64,000 bases of DNA from positions 62,001 through 126,000 of the forward strand of contig NZ_VFNC01000003.1 in assembly GCF_006715395.1 (NCBI RefSeq), in the 5' to 3' direction. How positions within the stretch are numbered: position 1 is the stretch's first letter; every line of letters begins with the position of its first letter. Position numbers and translations under genes: made by a program. Positions 53,170-61,378 of this stretch are shown piece by piece. The DNA comes from Streptomyces sp. SLBN-31. GTDB lineage: Bacteria; Actinomycetota; Actinomycetes; Streptomycetales; Streptomycetaceae. A model generated the notes under the pieces. That model saw nothing but the letters and a program-made list of their open reading frames with translations. It was not told the DNA's origin and ran no database searches.

Positions 53170-54417
53170 ATGAGTCTGCTGATGCCGGACGCCGACCGGC
53201 GCCCTGCCGTGCCGCTGCGCCTCGACGTGGAGCGCTGGGCCACCTTCCGGATCCGCCGGCGGGTGCTCGCCGTGGTCCACACGGTGACCTCCGCACAGCG
53301 CCTGCTGGAAGCGGTCCGATTACTGGAGGGAGATCCGCGGATCCAGACCGTTTTCACCATGGCCAACGACGTCTTCAACGACGGCGTGGAACGGTTCCTC
53401 GAGAACATCCGGGCACTCGTGGTGCCCTGGAGCCAGGCCGTCCACACCCGCTTCGACCTCGCCCTGGCCGCGAGCCACGGCGGTCTGCACGAGCTGAGCG
53501 TGCCGGTGGTCGTGCTGCCGCACGGGGCGTCGTACAACAAGCGCATCTCGGCGCCCGGCGGCCCGCGCGGCCGGGGCACGGCCGCCCGCGAGGTGTACGG
53601 GCTGGGCCGGCAGTGGCTCGTGCGGGACGGGATGGTCGTACCCGCAGCGATCGCCCTCGCGCACGAGCAGGACCGGATCCGCCTCGGCAGGCTGTGCCCC
53701 GAGGCGCTGCCGGTGGCCGAGGTGGTCGGCGACCCCTGCCACGACCGCGTGGCGGCCAGCCTGCCCCACCGGGCGCAGTACCGGCGGGCGTTGGGCGCCC
53801 GCCCGGGGCAGGAACTCGTGCTGGTCTGCTCCACCTGGGGACCCGACTCGCTCCTGGGCCGGCAGTGGGACCTGCTGGCGCGGCTGGCCGCCGAACTGCC
53901 CCGGGAGGAGTTCCGCATCGTCGTGATGCTCCACTCGCACGTCTGGAACGCGCACAGCGAGTGGCACATCCGCAGCGCCTTCGCCGGACTCGCCCGGGCC
54001 GGCGTCGCCCTGGTCAGCCAGCACGCGGAGTGGGCCGGCGCGGTGGTCGCCGCCGACCACATCGTGGGCGACCACGGCTCGGTGGCCCTGTACGGCACCA
54101 TGACCGGCGCCCGCATCCTGACCGCCGGCTCCCCGGACACCGATCTCGACCCCGGCTCCCCCATGGCCGAACTGCGCGCGCTGGCGCCCCGGATCCACCG
54201 CGGCCGCTCCCTGCGCCGCCAACTGCGCGGCACCAGCGCCGCGTACCGTGCGGCCGACTACGCCCGCATCGCCTCCCGGCTCAGCTCCGAACCGGGCCGC
54301 TTCGCCTCCCTGATGCGCGCCCTGATCTACCGCGCACTCCGTCTCCGCGCCCCCTCGGCCCCCACCCCACCCGAACACGCAGCCCCTCCGGTGACGGTCC
54401 GGTACGGCGCCCCGTGA
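53170..54417 (+). CDS. GT-B-like (CDP-glycerol glycerophosphotransferase-like) protein with a TTA codon
   Basis: A 415-residue soluble protein of an actinobacterial family often mislabelled as translation initiation factor. Landmarks: VLAVVHTVTSAQRLLEAVRLL (N-terminal Rossmann-like), VVVLPHGASYNKRI, AEVVGDPCHDR, VLVCSTWGPDSLLG and VAADHIVGDHGSVALYGTM. The PHG and GDHGS elements recall GT-B polymer transferases such as TagB, but the activity is unproven. Codon 51 (53320-53322) is TTA, so translation needs the bldA tRNA. ATG 53170 has GGGGGAG 5 nt upstream. GTGA overlap with the next gene. Divergent from the SARP gene. Confidence 0.75.
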   Translation: MSLLMPDADRRPAVPLRLDVERWATFRIRRRVLAVVHTVTSAQRLLEAVRLLEGDPRIQTVFTMANDVFNDGVERFLENIRALVVPWSQAVHTRFDLALAASHGGLHELSVPVVVLPHGASYNKRISAPGGPRGRGTAAREVYGLGRQWLVRDGMVVPAAIALAHEQDRIRLGRLCPEALPVAEVVGDPCHDRVAASLPHRAQYRRALGARPGQELVLVCSTWGPDSLLGRQWDLLARLAAELPREEFRIVVMLHSHVWNAHSEWHIRSAFAGLARAGVALVSQHAEWAGAVVAADHIVGDHGSVALYGTMTGARILTAGSPDTDLDPGSPMAELRALAPRIHRGRSLRRQLRGTSAAYRAADYARIASRLSSEPGRFASLMRALIYRALRLRAPSAPTPPEHAAPPVTVRYGAP

Positions 54418-55241
54418 ACGCCCCCAGCGCATACGAGGTCTCACTCACCGACCGGCGCGTGTACGCGGTCTCGCCGGACGGCCCCTGCGCACCCGAGGTC
54501 ACATCCACCGGCCCGCATGCGCACGAGGTCTCGCTCACCGGCCGGCGCGAGTACGAAGGGGCGCTGGACGGCCCCCGCGCACCCGAGGACTCATCCATCG
54601 GCCCGCGCGTGCACGAGGGGTCGCTGGACGGCCCCCGCGCACCCGAGCTCACATCCACCGGCCCGCATGCGCACGAGGTCTCACTCACCGACCGGCGCGA
54701 GTACGAAGAGGCGCTGGACGGCCCCCGCGCGCACGAGCTCACATCCACCGGCCCGCGCGAGCACGAGGACTCATCCATCTGCCCCCGCGCGCACGAGGTC
54801 TCGCTCACCGGCTCGCGGGGCACGGTCGTGGACCGGCATCTGCGGGTGGTTCTGCCCGCGCCGCATCCCTGGCCGCTGCTCGCCGACGTCCTGGTGGCCT
54901 CCGGCCCCGGCCCCACCACGGCCGACAGGCTGGCCACGGCCCACCCGGGCGCGGCGGTGGTGGCGGTACACGACGCCGACCGGTGCTGGCTCCGCCTGGG
55001 TCCGGGAGTCGCCCTGCACGCCCTGCACTCCGGTACCGGCGACGTCGTACGGCTGACGCTCACCTCTCGGCATGCCGCCCTGTGCTCGTGGCCGACCTGG
55101 GCCTCGCTGGCGCATGCCTGGCTGGTGGCGGGACTGCCGCCGGAGCGGCTGGCCGAGGCGCCGGGCGGGCCGGTCGCGGTGCTGCGGGAGTGTCCCGCAG
55201 CACCGCCGTCCGCCGAACGGCGTCAGCCGCCCTGGCCCTGA
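54414..55241 (+). CDS. Decapeptide-repeat protein, unknown function
   Basis: A 275-residue protein starting at GTG 54414, overlapping the previous stop by four bases. Residues 3-132 are 13 tandem decapeptides with consensus G-P-R-A-H-E-V-S-L-T (variants DRREYEEALD, GPRAPELTST). The remaining 143 residues form a compact domain (RHLRVVLPAPHPWPLLADVL, AVVAVHDADRCWLRLGPG, CSWPTWASLAHAWLVAGLPPE) with no family I recognise. The GT-like neighbour is usually followed by a small protein of this C-terminal type, so the repeat block looks like an insertion or expansion. It overlaps the NB-ARC gene end by 19 bp on the other strand. Confidence 0.65.
   Translation: MNAPSAYEVSLTDRRVYAVSPDGPCAPEVTSTGPHAHEVSLTGRREYEGALDGPRAPEDSSIGPRVHEGSLDGPRAPELTSTGPHAHEVSLTDRREYEEALDGPRAHELTSTGPREHEDSSICPRAHEVSLTGSRGTVVDRHLRVVLPAPHPWPLLADVLVASGPGPTTADRLATAHPGAAVVAVHDADRCWLRLGPGVALHALHSGTGDVVRLTLTSRHAALCSWPTWASLAHAWLVAGLPPERLAEAPGGPVAVLRECPAAPPSAERRQPPWP
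54420..54809 (+). repeat. In-frame tandem 30-bp repeats (13 units)
   Basis: Thirteen contiguous 30-bp units, each encoding ten residues, within the decapeptide-repeat gene. Units 4-8 (54510-54659) and 9-13 (54660-54809) also form a 150-bp higher-order duplication beginning GPHAHEVSLT in both. Variation between units is mostly non-synonymous but the Glu and Ser/Thr positions are kept. Confidence 0.9.
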
Positions 55242-57388
55242 CTCGGCTCGGGCAGTTCCCGCAGGCGGGCGCGTACGTCGGCTGCCGGTGCCGGGCGGTG
55301 CACCGCTGTGTAGAGGTCGAGGGCCTCCTGGTACCGGTCGCGGGCGAGGTCGTTCAGGCCCCGTCGGCCTGCGGCCTCGCCCAGCGACTCCAGTGCACGC
55401 GCCACCTCGTAGTGGGCGCCGGCCTCCCGCAGCACGGCCAGCGCGGCGAGGAGCCGTTCCTCGGCCTCCTCCGGCCGGCCGCGGCGCAGGGCGACCCGGC
55501 CGAGCAGGATCTCGGCGCGCGCGGCGTTGTACGTGTCGTGCACGTCCCGCAGCACCGCGTGCGCCGCCGCGGCCTCCTCGCCGGCCCGCGCCGGCCGGCC
55601 GAGGCCCAGTTCGACGTCGGCCGCGTTGAGGCGGGCGAGCGCCCCGGCCCGGTGGTCGCCGCATTCGGGCAACTCCACGGCGGCGCGGGCGAACAGCTCG
55701 GCCGCCGCGTCCAGCCGGCCCAGGCGGTGTTCGGCGAGGCCCCGGTAGTTGAGGGTGCGGGCGTGCCCGAGCCGGTCCCCCTCGGCCTCGAACAGCCGTG
55801 CCGCCCGCTCGAACATCTCCAGCGCCCGCGCATGGTCGCCCCGGCCCAGTTCGCCGAGACCGCCGGAGGTCAGCATCCGGCACCGGGCCGCCGTGTCCGC
55901 CAGCGCCTCGGCGGCGGCGAACCCGTCGCGGTAGGCGGCGCACCAGTGGTCGTAGTGCTTGCGCCGGATGAAGAACGGCCCCAGCGCGTCGGCGAGTTGC
56001 CAGGCCGCCTCGGGAGCACCCGCGGCCCGGGCCCGGCGGACGACCGCCATCAGGGTGGGCAGTTCCCGCTCGGTCCAGTCCAGGGCCGCCTGCTCGCCCG
56101 CGCCGAAGTCCTCCGTGATTACCGGGCCGGGCCCGTACGAGCGCTCGCGCAGCGGATGCCGGGGGTCGACGGCCGTCTCGGCGCGGGTCGCGGTGGCCAC
56201 GCAGTGGTCGGCGAACCGCCGGAACGCCGCCGCCCGCGCCCCGGCCGGCTCGTCCTGCTCCGCCCGGGCCACGGCGTGCAGTCGTACGAGGTCGTGGAAC
56301 CGGTAACGGTCCTCACCGACCTCGACGAGCAGATTCGCGTCGTGCAGAACGTCCAGCAGCTCACCCGCGGACCGGTCCGCACCCCCGTCCGCCCCGCCGA
56401 GGAGGGCCCGCGCCGCCGCCGTCCCGAACTCCGTGCCCGGGTGCAGCCCGAGCAGCCGGTAGAGCCGGGCGGCGTCGGCGGGCAGGCCCTGGTACGACAG
56501 GTCCAGCGCCGCCCGCACCCCCTGGTCACCGTCGATCGCCAGCGCGTCCAGCCGGCCCCGCTCCGCCGCCAGCGCCCGGACCATCGTGGTGAGCGGCCGG
56601 TGCGGCCGGGCCGCGAGCCGGGCGCCCGCGACCCGCACCGCGAGCGGCAACCCGGCGCACAGACCGACCAGTTCACGGGCGTCGTCCGGCTGCGTGGCCA
56701 CCCGGTCGTCGGCGAGGGTGACCGCCAGCAGTTCGACGGCGGCCTCCGGGGCGAGCGGCTCCAGATGCACCTGGTGGCCGCCTTCGAGGGTCAGCCCCGA
56801 CATCCGCCGGCGGCTGGTGACCAGGGTGACGTTCGGCCCGCCGGGCAGCAGCGGCCGTACCTGCGCAGCCGTCGCGGCGTCGTCCAGCAGCACCACGATC
56901 CGGCGCTCCGCGGTGAGGGAGCGGTAGAGGGCGGCGCGCTCAGCGATGCCGTACGGCACCTGCTGCGACGGCACGCCGAGCCCCCGGAGGAACCCGCCGA
57001 GCACCTCGCCGGGGTCGGCGGGGCCGGCCGGCGACTGGGCGCCCAGATCGGCGTAGAGCTGACCGCCCGGGAAGTCGGGGCGCAGCCGGTGCAGCCAGGC
57101 CAGGGCCAGGGCCGTCTTGCCCACCCCGCCCAGTCCGCTCACCGCGGCGAGGGCCGCCTGCCCGTGCCGCACGGCGCGGGCCCGCACGCCGTCCAGGCTC
57201 GCCACCTCGGCGGTACGGTCCGTCAGCGCGACCGCGGGCGGCAGTTGCCACGGCCGCGCCCGGGCGGCCGCCGCGTTGTCGGTGCCGATGTGGATCCCGC
57301 CGTACACGGCCGACGCCTGCACGCTGGGTCCGTGCAGGACGCCGCCGCTGATCTCGTTGTGGCCGCCGCCCCGCTCCTGCCCCCGCAC
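55223..57388 (-). CDS. NB-ARC-TPR signalling ATPase without a DNA-binding domain
   Basis: A 721-residue STAND-type protein. The N-terminus (about 11-36) is NEISGGVLHGPSVQ continuing ASAVYGGIHIG, a beta-rich motif found at the head of many Streptomyces NB-ARC/TPR proteins. Next come the NB-ARC ATPase (P-loop GLGGVGKT, 85-92; Walker B IVVLLDDAA; GLPLAVRVAGARL) and TPR repeats (about 470-710; GHARTLNYRGLAEHRLGRLD, GALARLNAADVELGLGR). GTG 57388 with GGAGGGG is preferred over the longer frame. It lacks the SARP winged helix, so it must act through partners. Convergent with the GT/repeat operon. Confidence 0.85.
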   Translation of the reverse strand: MRGQERGGGHNEISGGVLHGPSVQASAVYGGIHIGTDNAAAARARPWQLPPAVALTDRTAEVASLDGVRARAVRHGQAALAAVSGLGGVGKTALALAWLHRLRPDFPGGQLYADLGAQSPAGPADPGEVLGGFLRGLGVPSQQVPYGIAERAALYRSLTAERRIVVLLDDAATAAQVRPLLPGGPNVTLVTSRRRMSGLTLEGGHQVHLEPLAPEAAVELLAVTLADDRVATQPDDARELVGLCAGLPLAVRVAGARLAARPHRPLTTMVRALAAERGRLDALAIDGDQGVRAALDLSYQGLPADAARLYRLLGLHPGTEFGTAAARALLGGADGGADRSAGELLDVLHDANLLVEVGEDRYRFHDLVRLHAVARAEQDEPAGARAAAFRRFADHCVATATRAETAVDPRHPLRERSYGPGPVITEDFGAGEQAALDWTERELPTLMAVVRRARAAGAPEAAWQLADALGPFFIRRKHYDHWCAAYRDGFAAAEALADTAARCRMLTSGGLGELGRGDHARALEMFERAARLFEAEGDRLGHARTLNYRGLAEHRLGRLDAAAELFARAAVELPECGDHRAGALARLNAADVELGLGRPARAGEEAAAAHAVLRDVHDTYNAARAEILLGRVALRRGRPEEAEERLLAALAVLREAGAHYEVARALESLGEAAGRRGLNDLARDRYQEALDLYTAVHRPAPAADVRARLRELPEPSQGQGG

Positions 57389-57526
57389 GCGTCGCCCCTC
57401 CGACCGGTGAGCACCGTCCCACGCCGTCCGCGCCGTTCCGTACAGGGAGCATGTCCGCTCACCCGTTCGACAACCGGAGTCATCGGCCACGGCGCTGTGA
57501 CGTTCGTCGCGTACGACGCCGGGACC

Positions 57527-58327
57527 TCACTCGTACACGACGGTCACCGGCGCGTGGTCCGACCACCGCTCGGCATGCGCGGCGGCCCGCTCCACGTACC
57601 CCTTGACGGCCCTGGCCGCGAGCCCGGGCGTGGCGAGGTGGTAGTCGATGCGCCAGCCGCTGTCGTTGTCGAAGGCCCGCCCCCGGTACGACCACCACGA
57701 GTACGGCCCCTCCGCCTCCGGATGCAGCGCCCGTACGACGTCGACGTACCCGCCGTCCGCGGGATCGAGGACCCGGGAGAGCCACTCGCGCTCCTCGGGC
57801 AGGAACCCGGAGTTCTTCTGGTTGGCGCGCCAGTTCTTCAGGTCGGCCGGCCGGTGGGCGATGTTCCAGTCGCCGCACACGACGACCTCCCGGCCGTCGG
57901 CGGCGGCCCGCTCGCGCAGCCCCTTCAGATAGGCGAGGAACTCGCCCATGAAACGGACCTTCTCGTCCTGGCGCTCGGTGCCGACCTCGCCGGAGGGGAG
58001 GTAGAGGGAGGCGACGGTGATGCCGGGCAGATCCGCCTCGACGTAGCGCCCGCTGCCGTCGAACTCGGCCGAGCCGAAGCCGACTTGGACGCGGTCGGGC
58101 TCACGGCGCGTGTAGAGGGAGACGCCGGCCCGGCCCTTGGCGGCGGCGGGCGCGTGTACGACGTACCAGCCGTCGGGGGTGCGGACCTGCTCCGGCAGCT
58201 GCTGCGGCTCGGCCCGCACCTCCTGCAGACAGAGCACGTCGGCGCCGGTCGCCGCGAGCCACTCCACGAAGCCCTTCTTCGCGGCGGCACGCAGTCCATT
58301 GACGTTGACGGAGGTCACCGTCGTCAC
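57527..58327 (-). CDS. xth: Exodeoxyribonuclease III / AP endonuclease
   Basis: A 266-residue EEP-fold enzyme for base-excision repair. Motifs: SVNVNGLRAAAKKGF, DVLCLQEVRAEP (catalytic Glu), VVVCGDWNIAHRPADLKNW (Asp/Asn), FDNDSGWRIDYHLAT and ERWSDHAPVTVVYE (Asp-His). All canonical active-site residues are intact. GTG 58327 with GAGGAGAG close upstream; GTG 58318 is possible. Divergent from the GNAT gene. Confidence 0.94.
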   Translation of the reverse strand: MTTVTSVNVNGLRAAAKKGFVEWLAATGADVLCLQEVRAEPQQLPEQVRTPDGWYVVHAPAAAKGRAGVSLYTRREPDRVQVGFGSAEFDGSGRYVEADLPGITVASLYLPSGEVGTERQDEKVRFMGEFLAYLKGLRERAAADGREVVVCGDWNIAHRPADLKNWRANQKNSGFLPEEREWLSRVLDPADGGYVDVVRALHPEAEGPYSWWSYRGRAFDNDSGWRIDYHLATPGLAARAVKGYVERAAAHAERWSDHAPVTVVYE

Positions 58328-58462
58328 AACACTCTCCTCGACCTCATGGCCGACCTCGGCGGCTGGACATGTTGTCCGAGGTCACAGTGGGCACGCGGGA
58401 ACGATATCGGCACACTGGACGACGTCCATCTCCCTACTTCGCATAGGTGTACGGTCCACAGC

Positions 58463-58939
58463 ATGAACATTCGCCGGGTCGCCTTCGACCACCCCGACGC
58501 CGTCAAGCTCAACGACGAGGTCCAGGCCGAATACCACGCCCGCTACGGCGACGGCGGCGACGCCACCTTCCTCGACCCGGCCGACTTCGAGCCGCCGAAC
58601 GGCGTCTACCTGATCGCCTACGACGTCGACGACACCCCGGTGGCCACCGGCGGATGGCGCTCCCAGGACTCCAACGGAGAGGGCAACCTCGACGGCGACG
58701 CCGAGCTCAAGCGCATGTTCGTGGTGGAGGCGATGCGCGGCCGGGGCGTCGCCCGGCGCATCCTGGCCGCCCTGGAGGAGGACGCCCGGGCCGCGGGGCG
58801 GGCCCGCATGGTCCTGGAGACCGGCACCAAGCAGCCGGAGGCCATCGCCCTGTACACCTCCAGCGGTTACGAACCGTGCGGGAAGTTCGGCTACTACCGG
58901 CACTACGAGGCGAGCCGCTGCTTCGCGAAGGCGCTGTAG
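58463..58939 (+). CDS. GNAT-family acetyltransferase
   Basis: A 158-residue N-acetyltransferase: AELKRMFVVEAMRGRGVARRI contains the acetyl-CoA pyrophosphate loop (RGRGVA), followed by LEEDARAAGRARMVLETGTKQ and ALYTSSGYEPCGKFGYY. The acceptor is unknown. ATG 58463 lies 7 nt after TACGGT (58450-58455) and has no Shine-Dalgarno, so it is probably leaderless. Confidence 0.9.
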   Translation: MNIRRVAFDHPDAVKLNDEVQAEYHARYGDGGDATFLDPADFEPPNGVYLIAYDVDDTPVATGGWRSQDSNGEGNLDGDAELKRMFVVEAMRGRGVARRILAALEEDARAAGRARMVLETGTKQPEAIALYTSSGYEPCGKFGYYRHYEASRCFAKAL

Positions 58940-59010
58940 CCGCTCAACTGCCCGGGCGGGCGGGCGTACTTCGCGCGTTCGCCCGCGGCCTGTGCCGCAG
59001 GACGTGCAAG

Positions 59011-59040
59011 AGCCCCTGTCGGCCATCACCGACAGGGGCT
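59011..59040. terminator. Hairpin terminator between the GNAT gene and tRNA-Ala
   Basis: A perfect 12-bp stem (AGCCCCTGTCGG/CCGACAGGGGCT) with a 6-nt loop. It can stop both the GNAT transcript and the minus-strand tRNA transcript, which ends 11 bp away. Confidence 0.85.
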
Positions 59041-59050
59041 CCATGCTGCG

Positions 59051-59124
59051 TGGACCTGAGGGGATTTGAACCCCTGGCCCCCTCGATGCGAACGAGGTGC
59101 GCTACCGGACTGCGCCACAGGCCC
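59051..59124 (-). tRNA. tRNA-Ala (anticodon CGC)
   Basis: 74 nt, full cloverleaf: acceptor GGGCCTG/CAGGTCC (one G-U), D arm GCGCAGTCCGGTAGCGC, anticodon stem CCTCG/CGAGG with loop TTCGCAT giving anticodon CGC for GCG codons, T arm CAGGGG-TTCAAAT-CCCCT. Discriminator A; the CCA end is not encoded. Confidence 0.95.
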
Positions 59125-59242
59125 TTGCAACGAGTGAAACTCTAGCACCCCGATCCGCGTGCCCGGAAATCCGTTCCGGGCCCGGCGGACGGCAGCACCA
59201 CAGGTGGGGCGGGTGCGGGTGGGGTGGGGGCGCGGTGGGGCG

Positions 59243-60505
59243 CTACTCGTTCGCGGCCCGCGGCCGCTCGCCGTCCTCGTACTGGTCGAACAACGGCGTA
59301 CGCCCCCGCTCCCTGGCCCGCCGCGCGGAAGCCGCCCGGCGGGCGTCACAGCGCCCGTCGTCGTCGGCCCTCGCCTCCGCGGCCTCCTCGCCGCAAGCGG
59401 CCTCGTCCGCCGCCTCCGCGTCCCGCCGCTCGGCCCGGGAGCCGGCCTGCGCCTCCTGCTCGGGGGCGACGGAACTCGACCGCGCCGAACTCCACGCGTC
59501 CGGCGCCCCGAGGTCCACGTCCGCGGTGGCCCGCGGCGCGACCGGCGCGGTCACGTACGTCGGCAACGGCACCGGGACCGGGTCCCAGCTGTCCCCGTGC
59601 CCGGGCCGCCGCTGCCGCTCACGCTGCTGGTCGACCCACTCCGCATGGTCGGTCTGCTCCACCAGCGCCCGCCGGTCGGCGGCGAGCGCGGACAGGCCGG
59701 GATCGGTCTCGGTCTCTGGGCCCTCTTCCGGTTCGTCGGTGTCGACCTCGGCGGTCACGCGCCGGCGCGGCTGCCGCGCGCGCTCCCTGAGCCGCTGCGC
59801 CGCGGCCTCGGCACGACGCCGGTCCATCTGGTAGGCGAAGCGGCGGCGTTCCTGGGAGCGCAGGTGGGCGATGTACGCGCTGAGCAGCACGGCGGGGACG
59901 CCGGGCGCCCAGAGGAAGGCGAGTCCGCCGACGGCGGCGACGATCGCGCCCAGCGTGAACGCGATGAAGAGCACCACGGTTGTGCGCCGACGGCGCGCGA
60001 GAACCTTCGTGCGCCGGGCGCGGGCCGCGGCCGCTTCCTGCGAGGGCGTGCGCCGCGCGATGGGCGGGCGCTTGCGCGCGGGCGCGGAGTCTGCTGCGCG
60101 CGCGGGCGTGGGGTTCGATGCGCGCGCCGGGGCGGCGCTCGACGCGGCCGCCGGCGCTCCCGCCTGTTCGCGCGCCGGTTGCGCACGCCCGGGCGCCGGA
60201 GACTGCACTTCCGCGCGGGTCTGGTGCCGCGCCGGAGGCATGGCGAAGGCCCGGACGTCCACCGAGTCGGTGACATCGTCCGGAGCGTCGGCGCCGGGCT
60301 CCCCCTCGTCGGCGGAGCGCGCGCGCAGGTCCTTGGCGTACCGGCGCTCCATCCCCGCCCGTCCGGACAGCAACCGGATGGCTGTGCTGAAGCGTTCCGT
60401 CGGACGGGCCTCGTTCAGCTCGTCCTGCCTACGGAGCCACATCGGCACCAAGTAGGCGGCCCAGGCCCCGACAATGACTGCGTAGATGAGGCCGCTGCTG
60501 CTCAC
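59243..60505 (-). CDS. sepX: SepX/GlpR-type divisome membrane protein
   Basis: A 420-residue membrane protein conserved in actinobacteria. N-terminal membrane helix (about 5-22, GLIYAVIVGAWAAYLVPMWL), LRRQDELNEARPTERFSTAIR, a long Ala/Arg/Pro-rich region, two further helices (about 177-215), and a charged C-terminal tail. The N-terminal signature and neighbourhood match SepX, which in Streptomyces stabilises FtsZ rings and cross-walls, and corynebacterial GLPR, the membrane receptor of the gephyrin-like Glp. GTG 60505 lies 7 nt after TACGGT, so it is probably leaderless. Upstream is a strongly AT-rich stretch. Confidence 0.82.
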   Translation of the reverse strand: MSSSGLIYAVIVGAWAAYLVPMWLRRQDELNEARPTERFSTAIRLLSGRAGMERRYAKDLRARSADEGEPGADAPDDVTDSVDVRAFAMPPARHQTRAEVQSPAPGRAQPAREQAGAPAAASSAAPARASNPTPARAADSAPARKRPPIARRTPSQEAAAARARRTKVLARRRRTTVVLFIAFTLGAIVAAVGGLAFLWAPGVPAVLLSAYIAHLRSQERRRFAYQMDRRRAEAAAQRLRERARQPRRRVTAEVDTDEPEEGPETETDPGLSALAADRRALVEQTDHAEWVDQQRERQRRPGHGDSWDPVPVPLPTYVTAPVAPRATADVDLGAPDAWSSARSSSVAPEQEAQAGSRAERRDAEAADEAACGEEAAEARADDDGRCDARRAASARRARERGRTPLFDQYEDGERPRAANE

Positions 60506-60677
60506 GCCTCACACCGTAGAGGGGTTTGCGCGAGGCCATCCGCCAATTGGGCCGGTGTGTCGCACGATCTGGCTGATATTTCGAACTTTTTTTGTGACCG
60601 ATGCGATCAGCGGCCCGCCGAGGCGGCGAAATTAATGTCTTGAGGCGGTCGCGGACCGATCAATTTCGAACATTTAT

Positions 60678-61358
60678 TCAATTTTCTTGACTATGGGACG
60701 GCCATGCGGGATTCCCCGGCGTGTTCTGCGGGTCCCGCGCGGTCTCTCGTGGCGCGTCGTCGGAGGGTCGCTGGGAGCGTGCCCGTCGCCAACGGTTGAG
60801 CAACCCGTCCGGTACCTCTTCCGCGGTGAGCGCGAAGACGAGGTGGTCGCGCCAGGCGCCATCGATGTGGAGATAACGCGGTCTGAGTCCCTCCTCGCGG
60901 AATCCGAGTTTCTCCACGACCCGGCGACTGGGCCCGTTCTCCGGGCGAATGCAGACCTCGATGCGGTGCAGACCAACCGTTCGGAAACAGTGGTCCACGA
61001 CAAGCGCCACGGACGTCGGCATCACTCCGCGCCCGGCCACCGACTCGTCCACCCAGTAGCCGATGTGCCCCGAACACATCGATCCCCAGGTGATTCCCGC
61101 GACCGTCAACTGACCGACCAACCGCCCCTGGTACTCGATGACGAACGGCAGCATCCGGCCCGAATTCGCCTCGGATCGCAGATGCCTCACCATCTGGCGG
61201 TAGGTCGGCCGGTGCGCGATCGGCCCGCTGGGCGTGGGCGGCGGAATGGTCGCCTCCCAGGGGCGCAGCCAGTCGCGGTTGCGCCGGTTGACCTCGCGCC
61301 ACGCCCGCTGGTCGCGCAGCTTTATCGGCCGGAGGACGATGTCGCCGTCCGCCAGCAC
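60678..61358 (-). CDS. RimJ/RimL-like GNAT acetyltransferase
   Basis: A 226-residue N-acetyltransferase of the RimJ type: IVLRPIKLRDQRAWREVNRR, RNRDWLRPWEATIPP, acetyl-CoA loop GYWVDESVAGRGVMPTSV, and GLHRIEVCIRPENGPSRRVV with EKLGFREEGLRP. A basic C-terminal tail of about 40 residues is added. Whether it acetylates ribosomal protein is unproven. The GTG at 61358 is 20 bp after the mog stop, in the same operon as mog, moaC and the gephyrin-like gene. Its persistence between glp and glpR homologs in actinobacteria is noteworthy. Confidence 0.88.
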   Translation of the reverse strand: MLADGDIVLRPIKLRDQRAWREVNRRNRDWLRPWEATIPPPTPSGPIAHRPTYRQMVRHLRSEANSGRMLPFVIEYQGRLVGQLTVAGITWGSMCSGHIGYWVDESVAGRGVMPTSVALVVDHCFRTVGLHRIEVCIRPENGPSRRVVEKLGFREEGLRPRYLHIDGAWRDHLVFALTAEEVPDGLLNRWRRARSQRPSDDAPRETARDPQNTPGNPAWPSHSQEN

Positions 61359-61378
61359 GACGGGCCAGGATGGGCTGT

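Noticed and set aside
54420..54809. Possible CRISPR array (30-bp repeats)
   Set aside because: Units are contiguous with no spacers, in frame, and diverged in codon-like fashion; no cas genes are nearby.
54983..58939. A 1,318-codon open frame on the plus strand
   Set aside because: It is mostly antisense to the NB-ARC-TPR and xth genes and has their shadow composition. Only its final 158 codons, the GNAT enzyme, are real.
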